A stretch of DNA of 64,000 bases from Dactylosporangium aurantiacum. GTDB lineage: Bacteria > Actinomycetota > Actinomycetes > Mycobacteriales > Micromonosporaceae. The notes beneath the pieces are model-generated. The model was given only the letters and a program-made list of their open reading frames with translations, searched no databases and was not told the origin of the DNA. The stretch covers positions 62,001-126,000 of the forward strand of contig NZ_JNYJ01000043.1 of the NCBI RefSeq assembly GCF_000716715.1, in the 5' to 3' direction. Made by a program: the position numbers and the translations under genes. Position 1 is the stretch's first letter. Each line of letters begins with the position of its first letter. Below are positions 26,175 through 35,252 of the stretch, one piece after another.

Positions 26175-26876
26175 TCACTTCGCCGGTCCGGGCAGCTCGC
26201 GCCGCGGCGCGACGTACCCGTTGCCGCCGTTCAGCGGCGTGTAGTCGATGGTGATGACCTTGAAGTCGGCGCCTTTGACGCCACCCGGCTGCGACTGGAA
26301 CGCCTTGGCCAGGGCCACGCCCGCGAGCAGGATCGCGGTGGCGCCGCCGGCGATCGCGGTGATCGTCTTCGCGGCCGCACCCGCGGTGATCGCCACCGCC
26401 GACACCGCCGCCTCGGCCGCCGCCCGCACCGCGGGGAACGCCGGGGTCGCCATCGCCAGGCCGACCGCCACGGCGCACGCGAACGCGAACGTCCCGGCCA
26501 CGATCGCCATCACCGCGAACGCGTAGTACGCCGCGGCGACGGCCTGCAGGCCGGTCCCCACGTTCTCCAGGTACTTCTTCAGGTCGTCGACCTCCTGGTT
26601 GTACACCGTGACGGCGTTGAGGTAGGCGTCCTTGTCCTCGGCGATCCACTGCGGGCCGACCTTCGCGTTCGCGTTGACGATCCGCGCCTTGACCACCTCG
26701 AGCTGGTTGGCGGCCTGCTTCCACTCGTCGCCGGCCTGCCAGATCGACCCGGGGTTGGACACCCCGAGCCCGACGGCGATGCCGAGACGCACGGCGCTGG
26801 ACACGAACGGGGCCGCCCCGAACGACGAGCCCAGCGCGAAGCGCAACATGATGACACCAGAGGTGAACGGGTTCAT
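26175..26876 (-). CDS. WXG100-like protein with C-terminal membrane segments
   Basis: 233 residues. The N-terminus has hydrophobic LRFALGSSFGAAPFVSSAVRLGIAVGLGV, then a helical hairpin-like region with NPGSIWQAGDEWKQAANQLEVVKARI, resembling the W-x-x-x hairpin of WXG100 proteins. Long hydrophobic helices follow (AVAAAYYAFAVMAIVAGTFAFACAVAVGLAMA; AAVSAVAITAGAAAKTITAIAGGATAILLAGVAL). An AGGAGG site precedes ATG 26876, eight bases after the small WXG100-like gene. Likely a membrane-inserting type VII-like effector or structural protein; no ESX ATPase is in the window. Confidence 0.75.
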   Translation of the reverse strand: MNPFTSGVIMLRFALGSSFGAAPFVSSAVRLGIAVGLGVSNPGSIWQAGDEWKQAANQLEVVKARIVNANAKVGPQWIAEDKDAYLNAVTVYNQEVDDLKKYLENVGTGLQAVAAAYYAFAVMAIVAGTFAFACAVAVGLAMATPAFPAVRAAAEAAVSAVAITAGAAAKTITAIAGGATAILLAGVALAKAFQSQPGGVKGADFKVITIDYTPLNGGNGYVAPRRELPGPAK

Positions 26877-26884
26877 GACGCCTC

Positions 26885-27184
26885 CTACCGGTACATGACC
26901 TGGTTGGTCGACTCGGCCTGCTCCCAGGTGGTCGCGATGCCGTCGAGCTTGTCGCGGAACGTGCTGAGCTGCGCCTTGCCCGCCGCGACGTAGTCGGCGA
27001 GGTATCCCTGCGCCGAGTCGTACGCCCCCTGCAGCGCGAACCCGAGCAGCCCGAACCCGGGCCCCTCGATGACCGCCTCGGCGACCTGCCGCGCCACCGG
27101 GTCGAACGCGGGCGCCGCGTCCTCCACCAGGTCCTTGCCGAGCTGGCGGATCGCGTTGGACGTGACGTGGATGTCCTGGGCCAT
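26885..27184 (-). CDS. WXG100/EspC-like small helical protein
   Basis: 99 residues, size and helical character typical of ESAT-6-like substrates: MAQDIHVTSNAIRQLGKDLVEDAAPAFD at the start and AGKAQLSTFRDKLDGIATTWEQAESTNQVMYR at the end. The classical WxG is not obvious; TTW near the C-terminus is the only tryptophan. A GGGAGG site precedes the ATG. First gene of a four-gene operon with a larger WXG100-like membrane protein, a YbaB-like protein and a PH-like membrane protein. Secretion by a type VII system encoded elsewhere is inferred. Confidence 0.75.
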   Translation of the reverse strand: MAQDIHVTSNAIRQLGKDLVEDAAPAFDPVARQVAEAVIEGPGFGLLGFALQGAYDSAQGYLADYVAAGKAQLSTFRDKLDGIATTWEQAESTNQVMYR

Positions 27185-27538
27185 CGACCCTCCCCGAATC
27201 GTTGCGAAGCACCGACTGTAGCGGTTCCCGCCGGCGCCGGCCCGGCCGCACCGAGGCCACGCGCCGGACCGCCGGCGAACGTCCACCGCCGCGGTCCGCC
27301 GTCCCGGCGGTGCCCGGTCGCCGGTCGGCGCCGGATCCGGCCGGTTCGGGGGCGCGGCCGTGCCCGCGGAACCAGCGACCGGACACCGGACGGGTCCCGC
27401 CGCGTGCGCGTGTCGCCGCGCGGGCGACCGCTCCGCCGGGGTCCGGCGGACATCGTCGGGCGTCGCGCCCCCGAACGGCGCCGGACACAGCATCCATCAC
27501 CCGATGTGACAGCACGGTGACGGCGACACACTGCGGGC
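27185..27538. other. 354-bp intergenic region between divergent genes
   Basis: GC-rich, with no gene or clear RNA element. Presumably carries the divergent promoters for the WXG100-like operon and the anchored protein; no convincing -35/-10 pair was found. Confidence 0.5.
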
Positions 27539-28174
27539 ATGACCAACGCCGCCACCCCGCCACCCGTTCCCTTCGTCCCGGGGCCACCGGGCGGACCCGA
27601 ACGGCCCGCCCCGGCGATGCCGGCGCAGGGATATCCACCGCCGTTCCCGCCGCCCCCGGGGCCGGCCCGACGCACCGACCGCAGGCCGCTGCTGTTCGGC
27701 GCGGGCGGCCTGCTCGTCGGCCTCCTCCTGGGTGCGATGTGCGGTGGCGCCGTCGCGGGGTCCGGCGACAGGCGCCCGGTCGCCGCGACGGCCGGTCCCC
27801 CGGCGAGCACTGCGCCGGCCACGACGGCGGCCGCTGCGGCCGCGACCACCGCGGCGGCCCCGGCGACCACCGCGGCGTCGACCGCCGCGGCCCCGACCAC
27901 CGCCGCCGCCCCAACCGCTGCCGGACCGAAGACGTCGTTCGGCGACGGCACGTACGAGGTCAACGTCGACATCGCACCCGGCACGTACAAGACGACCGTC
28001 CCCGACTCCTCGATCAACTGCTACTGGCAGCGCTCGAAGGACGTCAGCGGCGACTTCGACTCCATCATCGCCAACGCCAACTCCGCCCCCGGCTCACCGG
28101 TGGTGGTGAAGATCCTCAAGTCCGACGCCGGCTTCACCTCGCACGGCTGCGGCACCTGGACCAGGTCGGGCTGA
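27539..28174 (+). CDS. Single-pass anchored protein with Pro-rich cytoplasmic tail and small extracellular domain
   Basis: 211 residues. Proline-rich N-terminus (PPPVPFVPGPPGGP; PPPFPPPPGPAR), one membrane helix (LLFGAGGLLVGLLLGAMCGGAV), an Ala/Thr-rich linker, then a compact C-terminal domain of about 75 residues with FGDGTYEVNVDIAPGTYKT, INCYWQR and a second Cys in SHGCGTW, likely a disulfide-linked beta-domain. This architecture is common among actinobacterial surface proteins; no enzymatic motif is seen. Confidence 0.82.
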   Translation: MTNAATPPPVPFVPGPPGGPERPAPAMPAQGYPPPFPPPPGPARRTDRRPLLFGAGGLLVGLLLGAMCGGAVAGSGDRRPVAATAGPPASTAPATTAAAAAATTAAAPATTAASTAAAPTTAAAPTAAGPKTSFGDGTYEVNVDIAPGTYKTTVPDSSINCYWQRSKDVSGDFDSIIANANSAPGSPVVVKILKSDAGFTSHGCGTWTRSG

Positions 28175-28204
28175 GCCGGGCGGCTGTCGGGTCGCCGGCG
28201 TCCG

Positions 28205-28346
28205 TCCGCCAACGCCACCGACGTGGCGATCGGGGACCTGACCACCGTGGAGAGCGCGATCACCGTCGCCGGCCGCACGGGCGACGCGTCCGCGACCAGC
28301 ACCGTCGAGGTGCACATCGTGCGGGCGCGTCGCGGCCGGAGGGCCC
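28205..28346 (+). pseudogene. Fragment of a proprotein-convertase P-domain
   Basis: After the stop at 28174, and in the same frame, the DNA reads NATDVAIGDLTTVESAITVA, then GRTGDASATSTVEVHIV and an RG pair. This closely matches the start of the P-domain that ends many actinobacterial S8 proteases and related secreted enzymes. It loses similarity after about 28343 and has no start codon or protease domain. It looks like a stranded 3'-domain remnant of a deleted secreted enzyme gene. Family assignment is from memory of the P-domain consensus. Confidence 0.6.
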
Positions 28347-28469
28347 GGTGCCCCTCGGCCGCGACCGCCGCCGGGAAGGGATGACTTGAGCGATTAAGTC
28401 TCATCCGCACGGAAAGTGGGCATGGGCGGGATATAGGGTTGTTCCGGCGACCGACCTGGAGGTGTCGGG

Positions 28470-31400
28470 ATGGGAGCAGGCAATACGCTGCTCTGCCGAA
28501 GCCCGCCCGCCACAGGCGAAACGGTGCACGAGAGTGAGCGCACGCGGGTGACCCGGCTGTACGTCGCGGGACGCCCGGTCGTATGCAAGGAGCCGCTCGG
28601 ACCCGACGCCGAGAGCCGGCTGCGGCACGAGACGGCGATCCTGGAGCGGCTGCGCGGTGTCGTCGGGGTCCCCCAGCTGGTGGAGGCACCGCAGCACCTC
28701 GGGGCGGCGGTCGTCGTGCACGACGTCGACGGCGTGAGCCTGGCCGAGCGGGCGACGCCGTTGCCCGTCGACGACCTGGTCAGCGTCGGGGTGGGCGTGG
28801 CCCGGGTGGTGGCGGAGGTGCACCGGCGGGGGGTGATGCACCGGGACATCACGCCGGCGAACATCCTGATCTCCCGCCGCGACGGCGCACCGTGCCTGGT
28901 GGACTTCGCCCTGGCGACGCCGCTCGCTGAGCTGCGGCCGGAGTTCACCCACCACACCGAGATCGTGGGGACGTTGCCGTACCTGGCGCCGGAGCAGACG
29001 GGGCGGACCGACCGGCCGGTGGATCAGCGCGCCGACCTGTACGCCCTCGGCGCGACGCTGTACGAGCTGGCCACCGGCGCGCCGCCGTTCGGTTGCGGGG
29101 ACCCGCTGCGGCTCACCCACGCGCACCTGGCGCGCGTGGCCGTCCCACCGTCGGACATCAATCCGGCGGTGCCGGCGCCGCTGTCCGAGATCGTGATGCA
29201 CCTGCTGGAGAAGGAGCCGGACAACCGGTACCAGACGGCCGAGGGCCTGCTGCACGACCTGGAGCTGCTGCGCGTCGCCGGGCCGGGCGCGGCCGGCCGG
29301 CTCCGGGTCGGCGAGCGGGACGTCCCGCTGCGGCTGCTGCCGCCGTCGCGGCTGGTGGGGCGCGACGACGCGGTGGCGGTGCTGGAGGCGGCGTTCGAGG
29401 ACGCGCTGGCCGGCCGGTGCCGCGGGGTGCTGGTCTCCGGGGCGCCGGGGGTGGGCAAGACCGCGCTGGTCGACAAGCTGCGGCCGGTCGTGACCGGCAG
29501 CGACGGCTGGTTCGTCGCGGGCAAGTTCGACCAGTACCGCCGCGACCTGGACTTCGACGCGGTGCTGCAGGCCTTCCGCGCGCTGGGCCGGCTGCTGCTG
29601 GCCGAGCCGGAGGACGAGCTGGCGCGGGTCCGCGAGCGGATCCGCACGGTGGTCGGGCCGAACGTGGGCCTGCTGACCGCGGTGGTCCCGGAGTTCGCCG
29701 CGCTGCTGGCCGTGCCGCCCGACCCCGGCGATCCGCTGACCGCGCAGGTACGGGCGCAGCGCACGGCGGTGGACCTGCTGCGGGCGGTCGTGTCGCCGAA
29801 ACGGCCGCTGGTGCTGTTCGTCGACGACCTGCAGTGGGCGGGGCGCACGCCGATCGGGTTCGTCGACGCCGTGCTGAGCGAGGAGCAGATCGACGGCCTG
29901 CTGCTGGTGGGGGCGTACCGCGACGACGACGTGGACGCGACGCATCCGCTGGCGGCGCCGCTGACCCGCTGCCGGGAGCAGGCCACGGTGCGGCGCCTGC
30001 CGCTGGGCGGCCTGCCGGCGTCCGGCGCCGTCGCCATGGTGGCCGAGATGCTGCACGCGGACCCCGCCGCGGTGGCGGACCTGGTCGAGGTCGTCAGCGC
30101 GTGTACGGCCGGCAACCCGTACGAGATGGTGGAGGTCCTCAACGCGCTGCGCCGCGACGGCATGCTGTCCGCGACGACCGACGGGTGGCGGTGGGACGCG
30201 GCGGCGGTGCGGGCCCGGCTGGGCCAGGCCGAGGTCGCCGAGCTGCTGGCGACGCGGGTGGCGGCCCTGCCGGAGCCGTCGCGGGAGGCGGTGGAGGCGA
30301 TGGCGTGCTTCGGCGGCCGGGCCGAGGTCAGCGCGCTGCAGACCGCGACCGCCGCGCCGCCGGGCATGGTGGAGCAGCGGCTGGCGCCCGCCCTCGACGA
30401 GGGCCTGCTGGTCATGGAGCCCGGGAAATGCCACACCGTACGGTTCCGCCACGACCGCATCCGCGAGGTGGTCCTGCGCGGGCTGGATCCGCTGCGCCGG
30501 CGCGCCGTGCGGCTGGCGATGGCCCGGCGGCTGGCCGGCGTGCCGGCGCGGTTCTCGTGCGCGGCCGAGCAGTACCTGCCGGTGATCGACGCGCTCGACG
30601 ACCCCGCGGAGCGGCGCATGGTCGTGGGGCTGCTGCGGCGCGCCGCCCGCCAGGCGACGCTGATCGGCAACCATGCGCTGGTGAGCTCGCTGCTGACCGC
30701 CGCCCTGCGGCTCGTCGAGCCCGGCGACACCGGCGCGCTCGTCGAGCTGCACACCGGCCGCCACACCGCCCTGTACAGCATGGGGCAGCTGGAGGAGGCC
30801 GACGAGGAGTACCGCACGATCGAAGGGCTCCGCACCGGCACGCTGGACCTGGCGGACGCGACGGTGGTGCAGACGGCCAGCCTGACCTACCGCAACCGGT
30901 TCGCGGAGGCGATCACGCTGGGGGTCCGGTCGCTGCGTGCGCTCGGCATCGCCGTGCCCGGCGAGGACCGGCTCCCAGGTGAGCTCGACCGCCAGTTCGA
31001 CCACCTGTACCGGTGGCTGGAGGACGGCGACGCCGCGGACGACCTGGCCCGCCCGGAGCTCACCGACGCGAGGCTGCTCGTCGCGGCCCGCCTCATCAAC
31101 GCGATCCTGCCGGCGTCGCACATCGGCGCCGACCACGCCACGCTCGCCTGGCTGAGCCTGGAGGCGCTGCGGATCTGGACCGGGCACGGCCCCGCCGCCG
31201 CGCTCCTCGGGCCGGTGAGCCACACCGCGTTCGCGGCCGGCACCGTGCGCGGCGACTGGGCCGCCGGGTGGCGGGCGATGCGGCGGGTCCTGGCGCTGGG
31301 CGAGGCCCGCGGCTACGAGCCGGCCACCTCGCAGGTGCGCTTCCTCGCCACGCTCATGAGCTGCTGGTTCGAGCCGATCGAGTACGGTGTCCGGGCGGCC

Positions 31401-33440
31401 CGGCGGGCCCGGGAGGGGCTGATCGCCGGGGGCGACCTGGTCTACGCCGGCTACACGTACCACTCGGCCATCGGGGGCCTGCTGGACAGCGCGCCGGCGC
31501 TGGAGACCTACGCCGCCGAGGTGGAGGCCGGGCTGGACTTCGTGCGGCGGACCGGCGGCCGGCAGATCGGCAGGTCGTTCGACAGCTACCGGTGGCTGGC
31601 CGGGGTGCTGCGCGGGGACAGCGCCGTCGTGGCCGGCACGGCGGTCACCGCCGACCGGTTCACCGACAACGTCCAGGCGCTGCTGCACGCGCGCGCCGCC
31701 CGCGCCCTCGCCGCCGCCGTCTTCGGCGATCAGGTCGCGCTGGCCCGGCACACCACGGCGGCGATGCCGCTGCTGCCGAACGCCGCCAGCCTCCACACGA
31801 TCGCCACGATGCACCTGCTGCACGGGCTGGCCCTCGCCGGGCAGGCCCGGGACAGCCACGGCGACGAGCGCGGCACGCTGCTGCGCGAGCTGGACGGCGT
31901 GACCGGGTGGCTGGCCGAGCGGGCCGCCGGCGCGCCGGACAACTACCTGCACCTGCTGCGGCTGCTGGAGGCGGAGCGGGCCTGGGCCGCCGGCGACTTC
32001 CGGGCCGCCGTGCTCGCCTTCGACGCCGCCCGGGACGAGGTCGCCGACCGGCAGCGGCCATGGCACCGGGCCCTGATCACCGAACGCGCGGCCCGCTTCT
32101 ACCTCACCCACGGTGTCGAGCACGCCGGCTACGACCTGCTCGCGCTGGCCCGGCACGAGTACCTCGCCTGGGGCGCGACGGCCAAGGTCGACCAGCTCGA
32201 CTGGGCGTACCCGACCCTGCGGCCACCGCTCGACGCGACCGCCGGCCGCCTCTGCGACGTCCGCCGCCGCTCCACCGTCACGACCGGCACGCTCGACCTG
32301 CTCGGCATCCTGTCCGCGTCGCGGGCGCTGAGCTCCGAGACCGGCATCGAAGGGCTGCACTCCCGCCTGGTCGAGGTGCTCAGCGCCATGACCGGTGCCA
32401 CCGCCGTGCGCCTGCTGCTGTGGAGCGACGACCGGCAACAGTGGCTGCTGCCCGACGGCGACGGCGCCGTCGCCCCGCTCGGCGGCACCGGGCAGGAGCT
32501 CACCGTGCCGATGTCCGTGCTGCGGTACGCCCAGCGCAGCTGCGAGCCGCTGGTCGTGAGCGACGCCACCCGGGACGACCGCTTCGCCCGTGACCCGTAC
32601 TTCACCGACGTCACCTGCTGCTCGCTGCTGGCCGTGCCCATCCACAACCGGGGGACGCTGCGGGCGGTGCTGCTGCTGGAGAACCGCCTCATCCGCGGCG
32701 CGTTCGCCACCGAACGGCTCGGCGGGGTCAAGCTCATCGCCGGACAGCTCGCCGTCTCCCTCGACAACATCCAGCTGTACGCCGCGCTCACCACGTCCCG
32801 CGCGCGGATCGTCGCCGCCGCCGACCAGACCCGCCGGCGCATCGAACGGGACCTGCACGACGGCGCCCAGCAACAGCTGGTCGCCCTCGCCCTGGAGCTG
32901 CGCACCGTGCAGGCGGCGGTGCCGCCCGAGCTCGTCGAGCTCCGCGCCCAGCTCGACCGTCTCGTCGGCGGCGCGGCCGACGCCCTCGACGCGCTGCGCG
33001 AGATCGCCCGCGGCATCCACCCCGCGATCCTCACCGAGGGCGGCCTCGGCCCGGCCCTGCGCACCCTCGCCCGCCGCTCCCCCATCCCGGTGCGCCTGGT
33101 CATGCGGGTGGAGGGGCGGCTGCCGGAGCGCGTCGAGGTCAGCACGTACTACGTCGTCGCGGAGGCCCTGACCAACGCCGCCAAGCACGCCCACGCCTCG
33201 GCCGCCACGGTCACCGTCGAACCCGACACCACCGACGGCGTCCTCCGCGTCGCCGTGCAGGACGACGGCGTCGGCGGCGCGGACCTCGCCCGCGGCACCG
33301 GCCTGGTCGGCCTGAAGGACCGCGTCGAGGCGCTCGGCGGCCACATCGTCCTGGACAGCCCGCCGGGGGCGGGGACCAGCCTGCGGTTCACGCTGCCCTT
33401 CGCCGCGGCGGGCGCCACGCAGTGCCGCGTCCCGGGCTGA
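28470..33440 (+). CDS. Giant Ser/Thr kinase - STAND ATPase - GAF - histidine kinase fusion
   Basis: 1656 residues. Order: Hanks-type kinase-like domain (about 25-275; Lys 40 in VVCKE, HRDITPAN at 124-131, then DFA at 145-147 in place of DFG, APEQ at 174); AAA_16/STAND ATPase with Walker A SGAPGVGKTAL near 323-332 and Walker B LVLFVDDLQW near 448; a long helical TPR-like region (about 700-1260); GAF domain (about 1280-1440); HisKA_3 with His about 1461 in RRIERDLHDGAQQQLVAL; HATPase with EALTNAAKHAHAS and DDGVGGAD. A GGAGG site precedes ATG 28470. The layout matches the trifunctional kinase/ATPase/histidine-kinase proteins best known in cyanobacteria. There is no receiver or regulator gene next to it. 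Active-site DFA may weaken the Ser/Thr kinase. Confidence 0.9.
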   Translation: MGAGNTLLCRSPPATGETVHESERTRVTRLYVAGRPVVCKEPLGPDAESRLRHETAILERLRGVVGVPQLVEAPQHLGAAVVVHDVDGVSLAERATPLPVDDLVSVGVGVARVVAEVHRRGVMHRDITPANILISRRDGAPCLVDFALATPLAELRPEFTHHTEIVGTLPYLAPEQTGRTDRPVDQRADLYALGATLYELATGAPPFGCGDPLRLTHAHLARVAVPPSDINPAVPAPLSEIVMHLLEKEPDNRYQTAEGLLHDLELLRVAGPGAAGRLRVGERDVPLRLLPPSRLVGRDDAVAVLEAAFEDALAGRCRGVLVSGAPGVGKTALVDKLRPVVTGSDGWFVAGKFDQYRRDLDFDAVLQAFRALGRLLLAEPEDELARVRERIRTVVGPNVGLLTAVVPEFAALLAVPPDPGDPLTAQVRAQRTAVDLLRAVVSPKRPLVLFVDDLQWAGRTPIGFVDAVLSEEQIDGLLLVGAYRDDDVDATHPLAAPLTRCREQATVRRLPLGGLPASGAVAMVAEMLHADPAAVADLVEVVSACTAGNPYEMVEVLNALRRDGMLSATTDGWRWDAAAVRARLGQAEVAELLATRVAALPEPSREAVEAMACFGGRAEVSALQTATAAPPGMVEQRLAPALDEGLLVMEPGKCHTVRFRHDRIREVVLRGLDPLRRRAVRLAMARRLAGVPARFSCAAEQYLPVIDALDDPAERRMVVGLLRRAARQATLIGNHALVSSLLTAALRLVEPGDTGALVELHTGRHTALYSMGQLEEADEEYRTIEGLRTGTLDLADATVVQTASLTYRNRFAEAITLGVRSLRALGIAVPGEDRLPGELDRQFDHLYRWLEDGDAADDLARPELTDARLLVAARLINAILPASHIGADHATLAWLSLEALRIWTGHGPAAALLGPVSHTAFAAGTVRGDWAAGWRAMRRVLALGEARGYEPATSQVRFLATLMSCWFEPIEYGVRAARRAREGLIAGGDLVYAGYTYHSAIGGLLDSAPALETYAAEVEAGLDFVRRTGGRQIGRSFDSYRWLAGVLRGDSAVVAGTAVTADRFTDNVQALLHARAARALAAAVFGDQVALARHTTAAMPLLPNAASLHTIATMHLLHGLALAGQARDSHGDERGTLLRELDGVTGWLAERAAGAPDNYLHLLRLLEAERAWAAGDFRAAVLAFDAARDEVADRQRPWHRALITERAARFYLTHGVEHAGYDLLALARHEYLAWGATAKVDQLDWAYPTLRPPLDATAGRLCDVRRRSTVTTGTLDLLGILSASRALSSETGIEGLHSRLVEVLSAMTGATAVRLLLWSDDRQQWLLPDGDGAVAPLGGTGQELTVPMSVLRYAQRSCEPLVVSDATRDDRFARDPYFTDVTCCSLLAVPIHNRGTLRAVLLLENRLIRGAFATERLGGVKLIAGQLAVSLDNIQLYAALTTSRARIVAAADQTRRRIERDLHDGAQQQLVALALELRTVQAAVPPELVELRAQLDRLVGGAADALDALREIARGIHPAILTEGGLGPALRTLARRSPIPVRLVMRVEGRLPERVEVSTYYVVAEALTNAAKHAHASAATVTVEPDTTDGVLRVAVQDDGVGGADLARGTGLVGLKDRVEALGGHIVLDSPPGAGTSLRFTLPFAAAGATQCRVPG

Positions 33441-33532
33441 CCCTCGGACCGGTTGCACCCGGTTTCAGTGCGCATCTGCTGTTCTGACCGGCGGGACGAC
33501 GCAGTTGGTTGCGTCGATGGTACAAATTCGCC

Positions 33533-35197
33533 ATGATCTCCCTCTTTGCCCGCGGAATCGTCCGCGGGGCGGTGACGCTGGCGGTTGCCGCCACCGCGAT
33601 CACCAGTGTGACGTCCACGGCGCAGGCCGCTGGACCGGGCGGAAAGCTGTCGCTGTCCGCGTTGTCGTTCGCACAGTCCACTGTGAACTCCACCGCCGGG
33701 GCCGTCGCCGACGACCTCACGTGGACCGTCAAGGACTCCAACCAGGCCGCCGTCCAGGTGTCCGGGCACGTGACCATCCGGATGTACGACAACGCCGCGG
33801 GGGCGTTCGTCGGACACGACTACGTGATCCCGTTCTCGTACGGCAACACCTGCTGCGGCGACGTCGGCAGGTACGTGGACGGCTCCCCGCAGGAGTCGAC
33901 CTACACCTACACGTTCGTGGTCCCGCAATGGGCCAGCTCGTCGTCGGTGACCTGGAAGGTCACGAAGGTCACCCTCGAGGACGACCTGGGCACCACCGCG
34001 ACCGTCGGCGCGGCCAAGCTCGAGACCTTCGGCTCCACCATCGCGACCACCGCCGCGGTCGACTCGACCGCCCCGACCATCAGCGAGCTCAGCCTGTACC
34101 AGAACCTGTCGCCGCTGCGCCCGTACGTCTACGTCAACGGCACCAGCGCCGAGGTGACGTACACGTTCACCATCCAGGACGCGCAGACCGGCTTCTGGAA
34201 GGGCTCGTTGAAGCTCGCCGGGCCCTCCGGCCAGAGCGTCACCACCCCCTTCCAGTACACGAAGTCCGACTCCAGCACCGCGGTCACCTGCGGCGGCGGC
34301 TTCAGCGGCGGCGACGTGTACTACCTCTTCTGCGGCGTCACCGTGACGCTGCCGGCCGGCGCCGCCGCGGGCAGCTGGCGGGTCGCGCAGATCGTCGTGG
34401 TCGACAACGCCGGGCGGCAGTCGACCTTCAAGAACCCGGCGGCCCAGTCCGTGACGGCGACGTCGAACGCGGCCATCACCGCGAGCGGCTTCACCCTCAC
34501 CCCCAACCCGGTGAACAACTGGCGCGGCGACGTCATGGGGGCCCTGACCCTCTCGGTCGCCGGCGCCACGAAGGGCGTCTCCGCGGTCCACGTCAACTTC
34601 GACGACAACAGCTGCACCCCGTGGGGCGCCACCACCGTCAACGCCGACGGCACCATCTCGGTCCCGGTGCGCATCTTCTCCTCCAGCGACGGCTGCGCCG
34701 TCAACGGCATCGCCGTCGTGGACGGGGCGGCGAACGTCTCGCTGTACGGCAGCATCTACAACGCGCCCGACCCGGGCCTGGCCTACACGCGGGTGCCGGA
34801 CACGACGCCGCCGGTCGCCACCAGCGCGTCGCTGAGCACGACCTCGATCCCGCTCAGCGAGCTGAGCCAGACCTCGGTGCGGCTCGTCGTCAACGCCGAG
34901 ATCCTGACCGCCCCGATCACCAGCTTCAGCTACTACGTCTACAACGCCGCCGGCGACGTCGTCAGCCAGTCCACCGGCGGCACCAGCCAGGCCCCCGACG
35001 GCACCGTCACCATGTACCTGTACCTGCCGTGGTGGAACGGGATGGGCCCGGGCGAGTACCGGGTCGGCTTCTCCCTCAGCGACGCCGGCCGCCTGTCCAC
35101 CTTCTACGACATCCTCGGCGACCCCCGCAGCAAGCCGCTTCCGGGCGGTCCGCTGACCTTCACCATCGTCGACGACTCAACCCCGGCCGCCGCCTGA
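33533..35197 (+). CDS. Secreted protein with repeated Ig-like beta-sandwich domains
   Basis: 554 residues. Signal peptide with MISLFARGIVRG and a hydrophobic core, cleaved near STAQA-AG. The mature chain is Thr/Ser/Val-rich and beta-rich, with three or more repeats of roughly 130 residues; each opens with a segment such as LSLSALSFAQSTVNST, PTISELSLYQNLSP, ASGFTLTPNPVNNW or TSASLSTTSIPLSE and contains a Trp-Arg/Lys turn (SSSVTWKV, AAGSWRVAQIVVVDNAG). This looks like a surface adhesin or extracellular matrix protein without enzymatic motifs. No LPXTG or membrane anchor is visible. It ends at a strong bidirectional terminator. Confidence 0.83.
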   Translation: MISLFARGIVRGAVTLAVAATAITSVTSTAQAAGPGGKLSLSALSFAQSTVNSTAGAVADDLTWTVKDSNQAAVQVSGHVTIRMYDNAAGAFVGHDYVIPFSYGNTCCGDVGRYVDGSPQESTYTYTFVVPQWASSSSVTWKVTKVTLEDDLGTTATVGAAKLETFGSTIATTAAVDSTAPTISELSLYQNLSPLRPYVYVNGTSAEVTYTFTIQDAQTGFWKGSLKLAGPSGQSVTTPFQYTKSDSSTAVTCGGGFSGGDVYYLFCGVTVTLPAGAAAGSWRVAQIVVVDNAGRQSTFKNPAAQSVTATSNAAITASGFTLTPNPVNNWRGDVMGALTLSVAGATKGVSAVHVNFDDNSCTPWGATTVNADGTISVPVRIFSSSDGCAVNGIAVVDGAANVSLYGSIYNAPDPGLAYTRVPDTTPPVATSASLSTTSIPLSELSQTSVRLVVNAEILTAPITSFSYYVYNAAGDVVSQSTGGTSQAPDGTVTMYLYLPWWNGMGPGEYRVGFSLSDAGRLSTFYDILGDPRSKPLPGGPLTFTIVDDSTPAAA

Positions 35198-35212
35198 CCA
35201 ACCACCGATGAG

Positions 35213-35247
35213 GCCGGCCGCCCGGGTACGGTACCCGGGCGGCCGGC
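35213..35247. terminator. Bidirectional terminator between convergent genes
   Basis: Perfect 17-bp inverted repeat (GCCGGCCGCCCGGGTAC and its complement) around a single central base, 15 bases after the secreted-protein stop and five bases before the end of the gene on the other strand. Confidence 0.88.
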
Positions 35248-35252
35248 GCGTT

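Noticed and set aside
26170..28017. Minus-strand frame extending the WXG100-like gene upstream by hundreds of codons
   Set aside because: A good ribosome binding site sits at ATG 26876 and the extension covers the small WXG100-like gene in another frame.
28401..33458. Very long open frame on the minus strand opposite the giant kinase gene
   Set aside because: It mirrors the plus-strand gene, is Arg/Gly/Gln-rich without domains, and arises from third-position GC bias.
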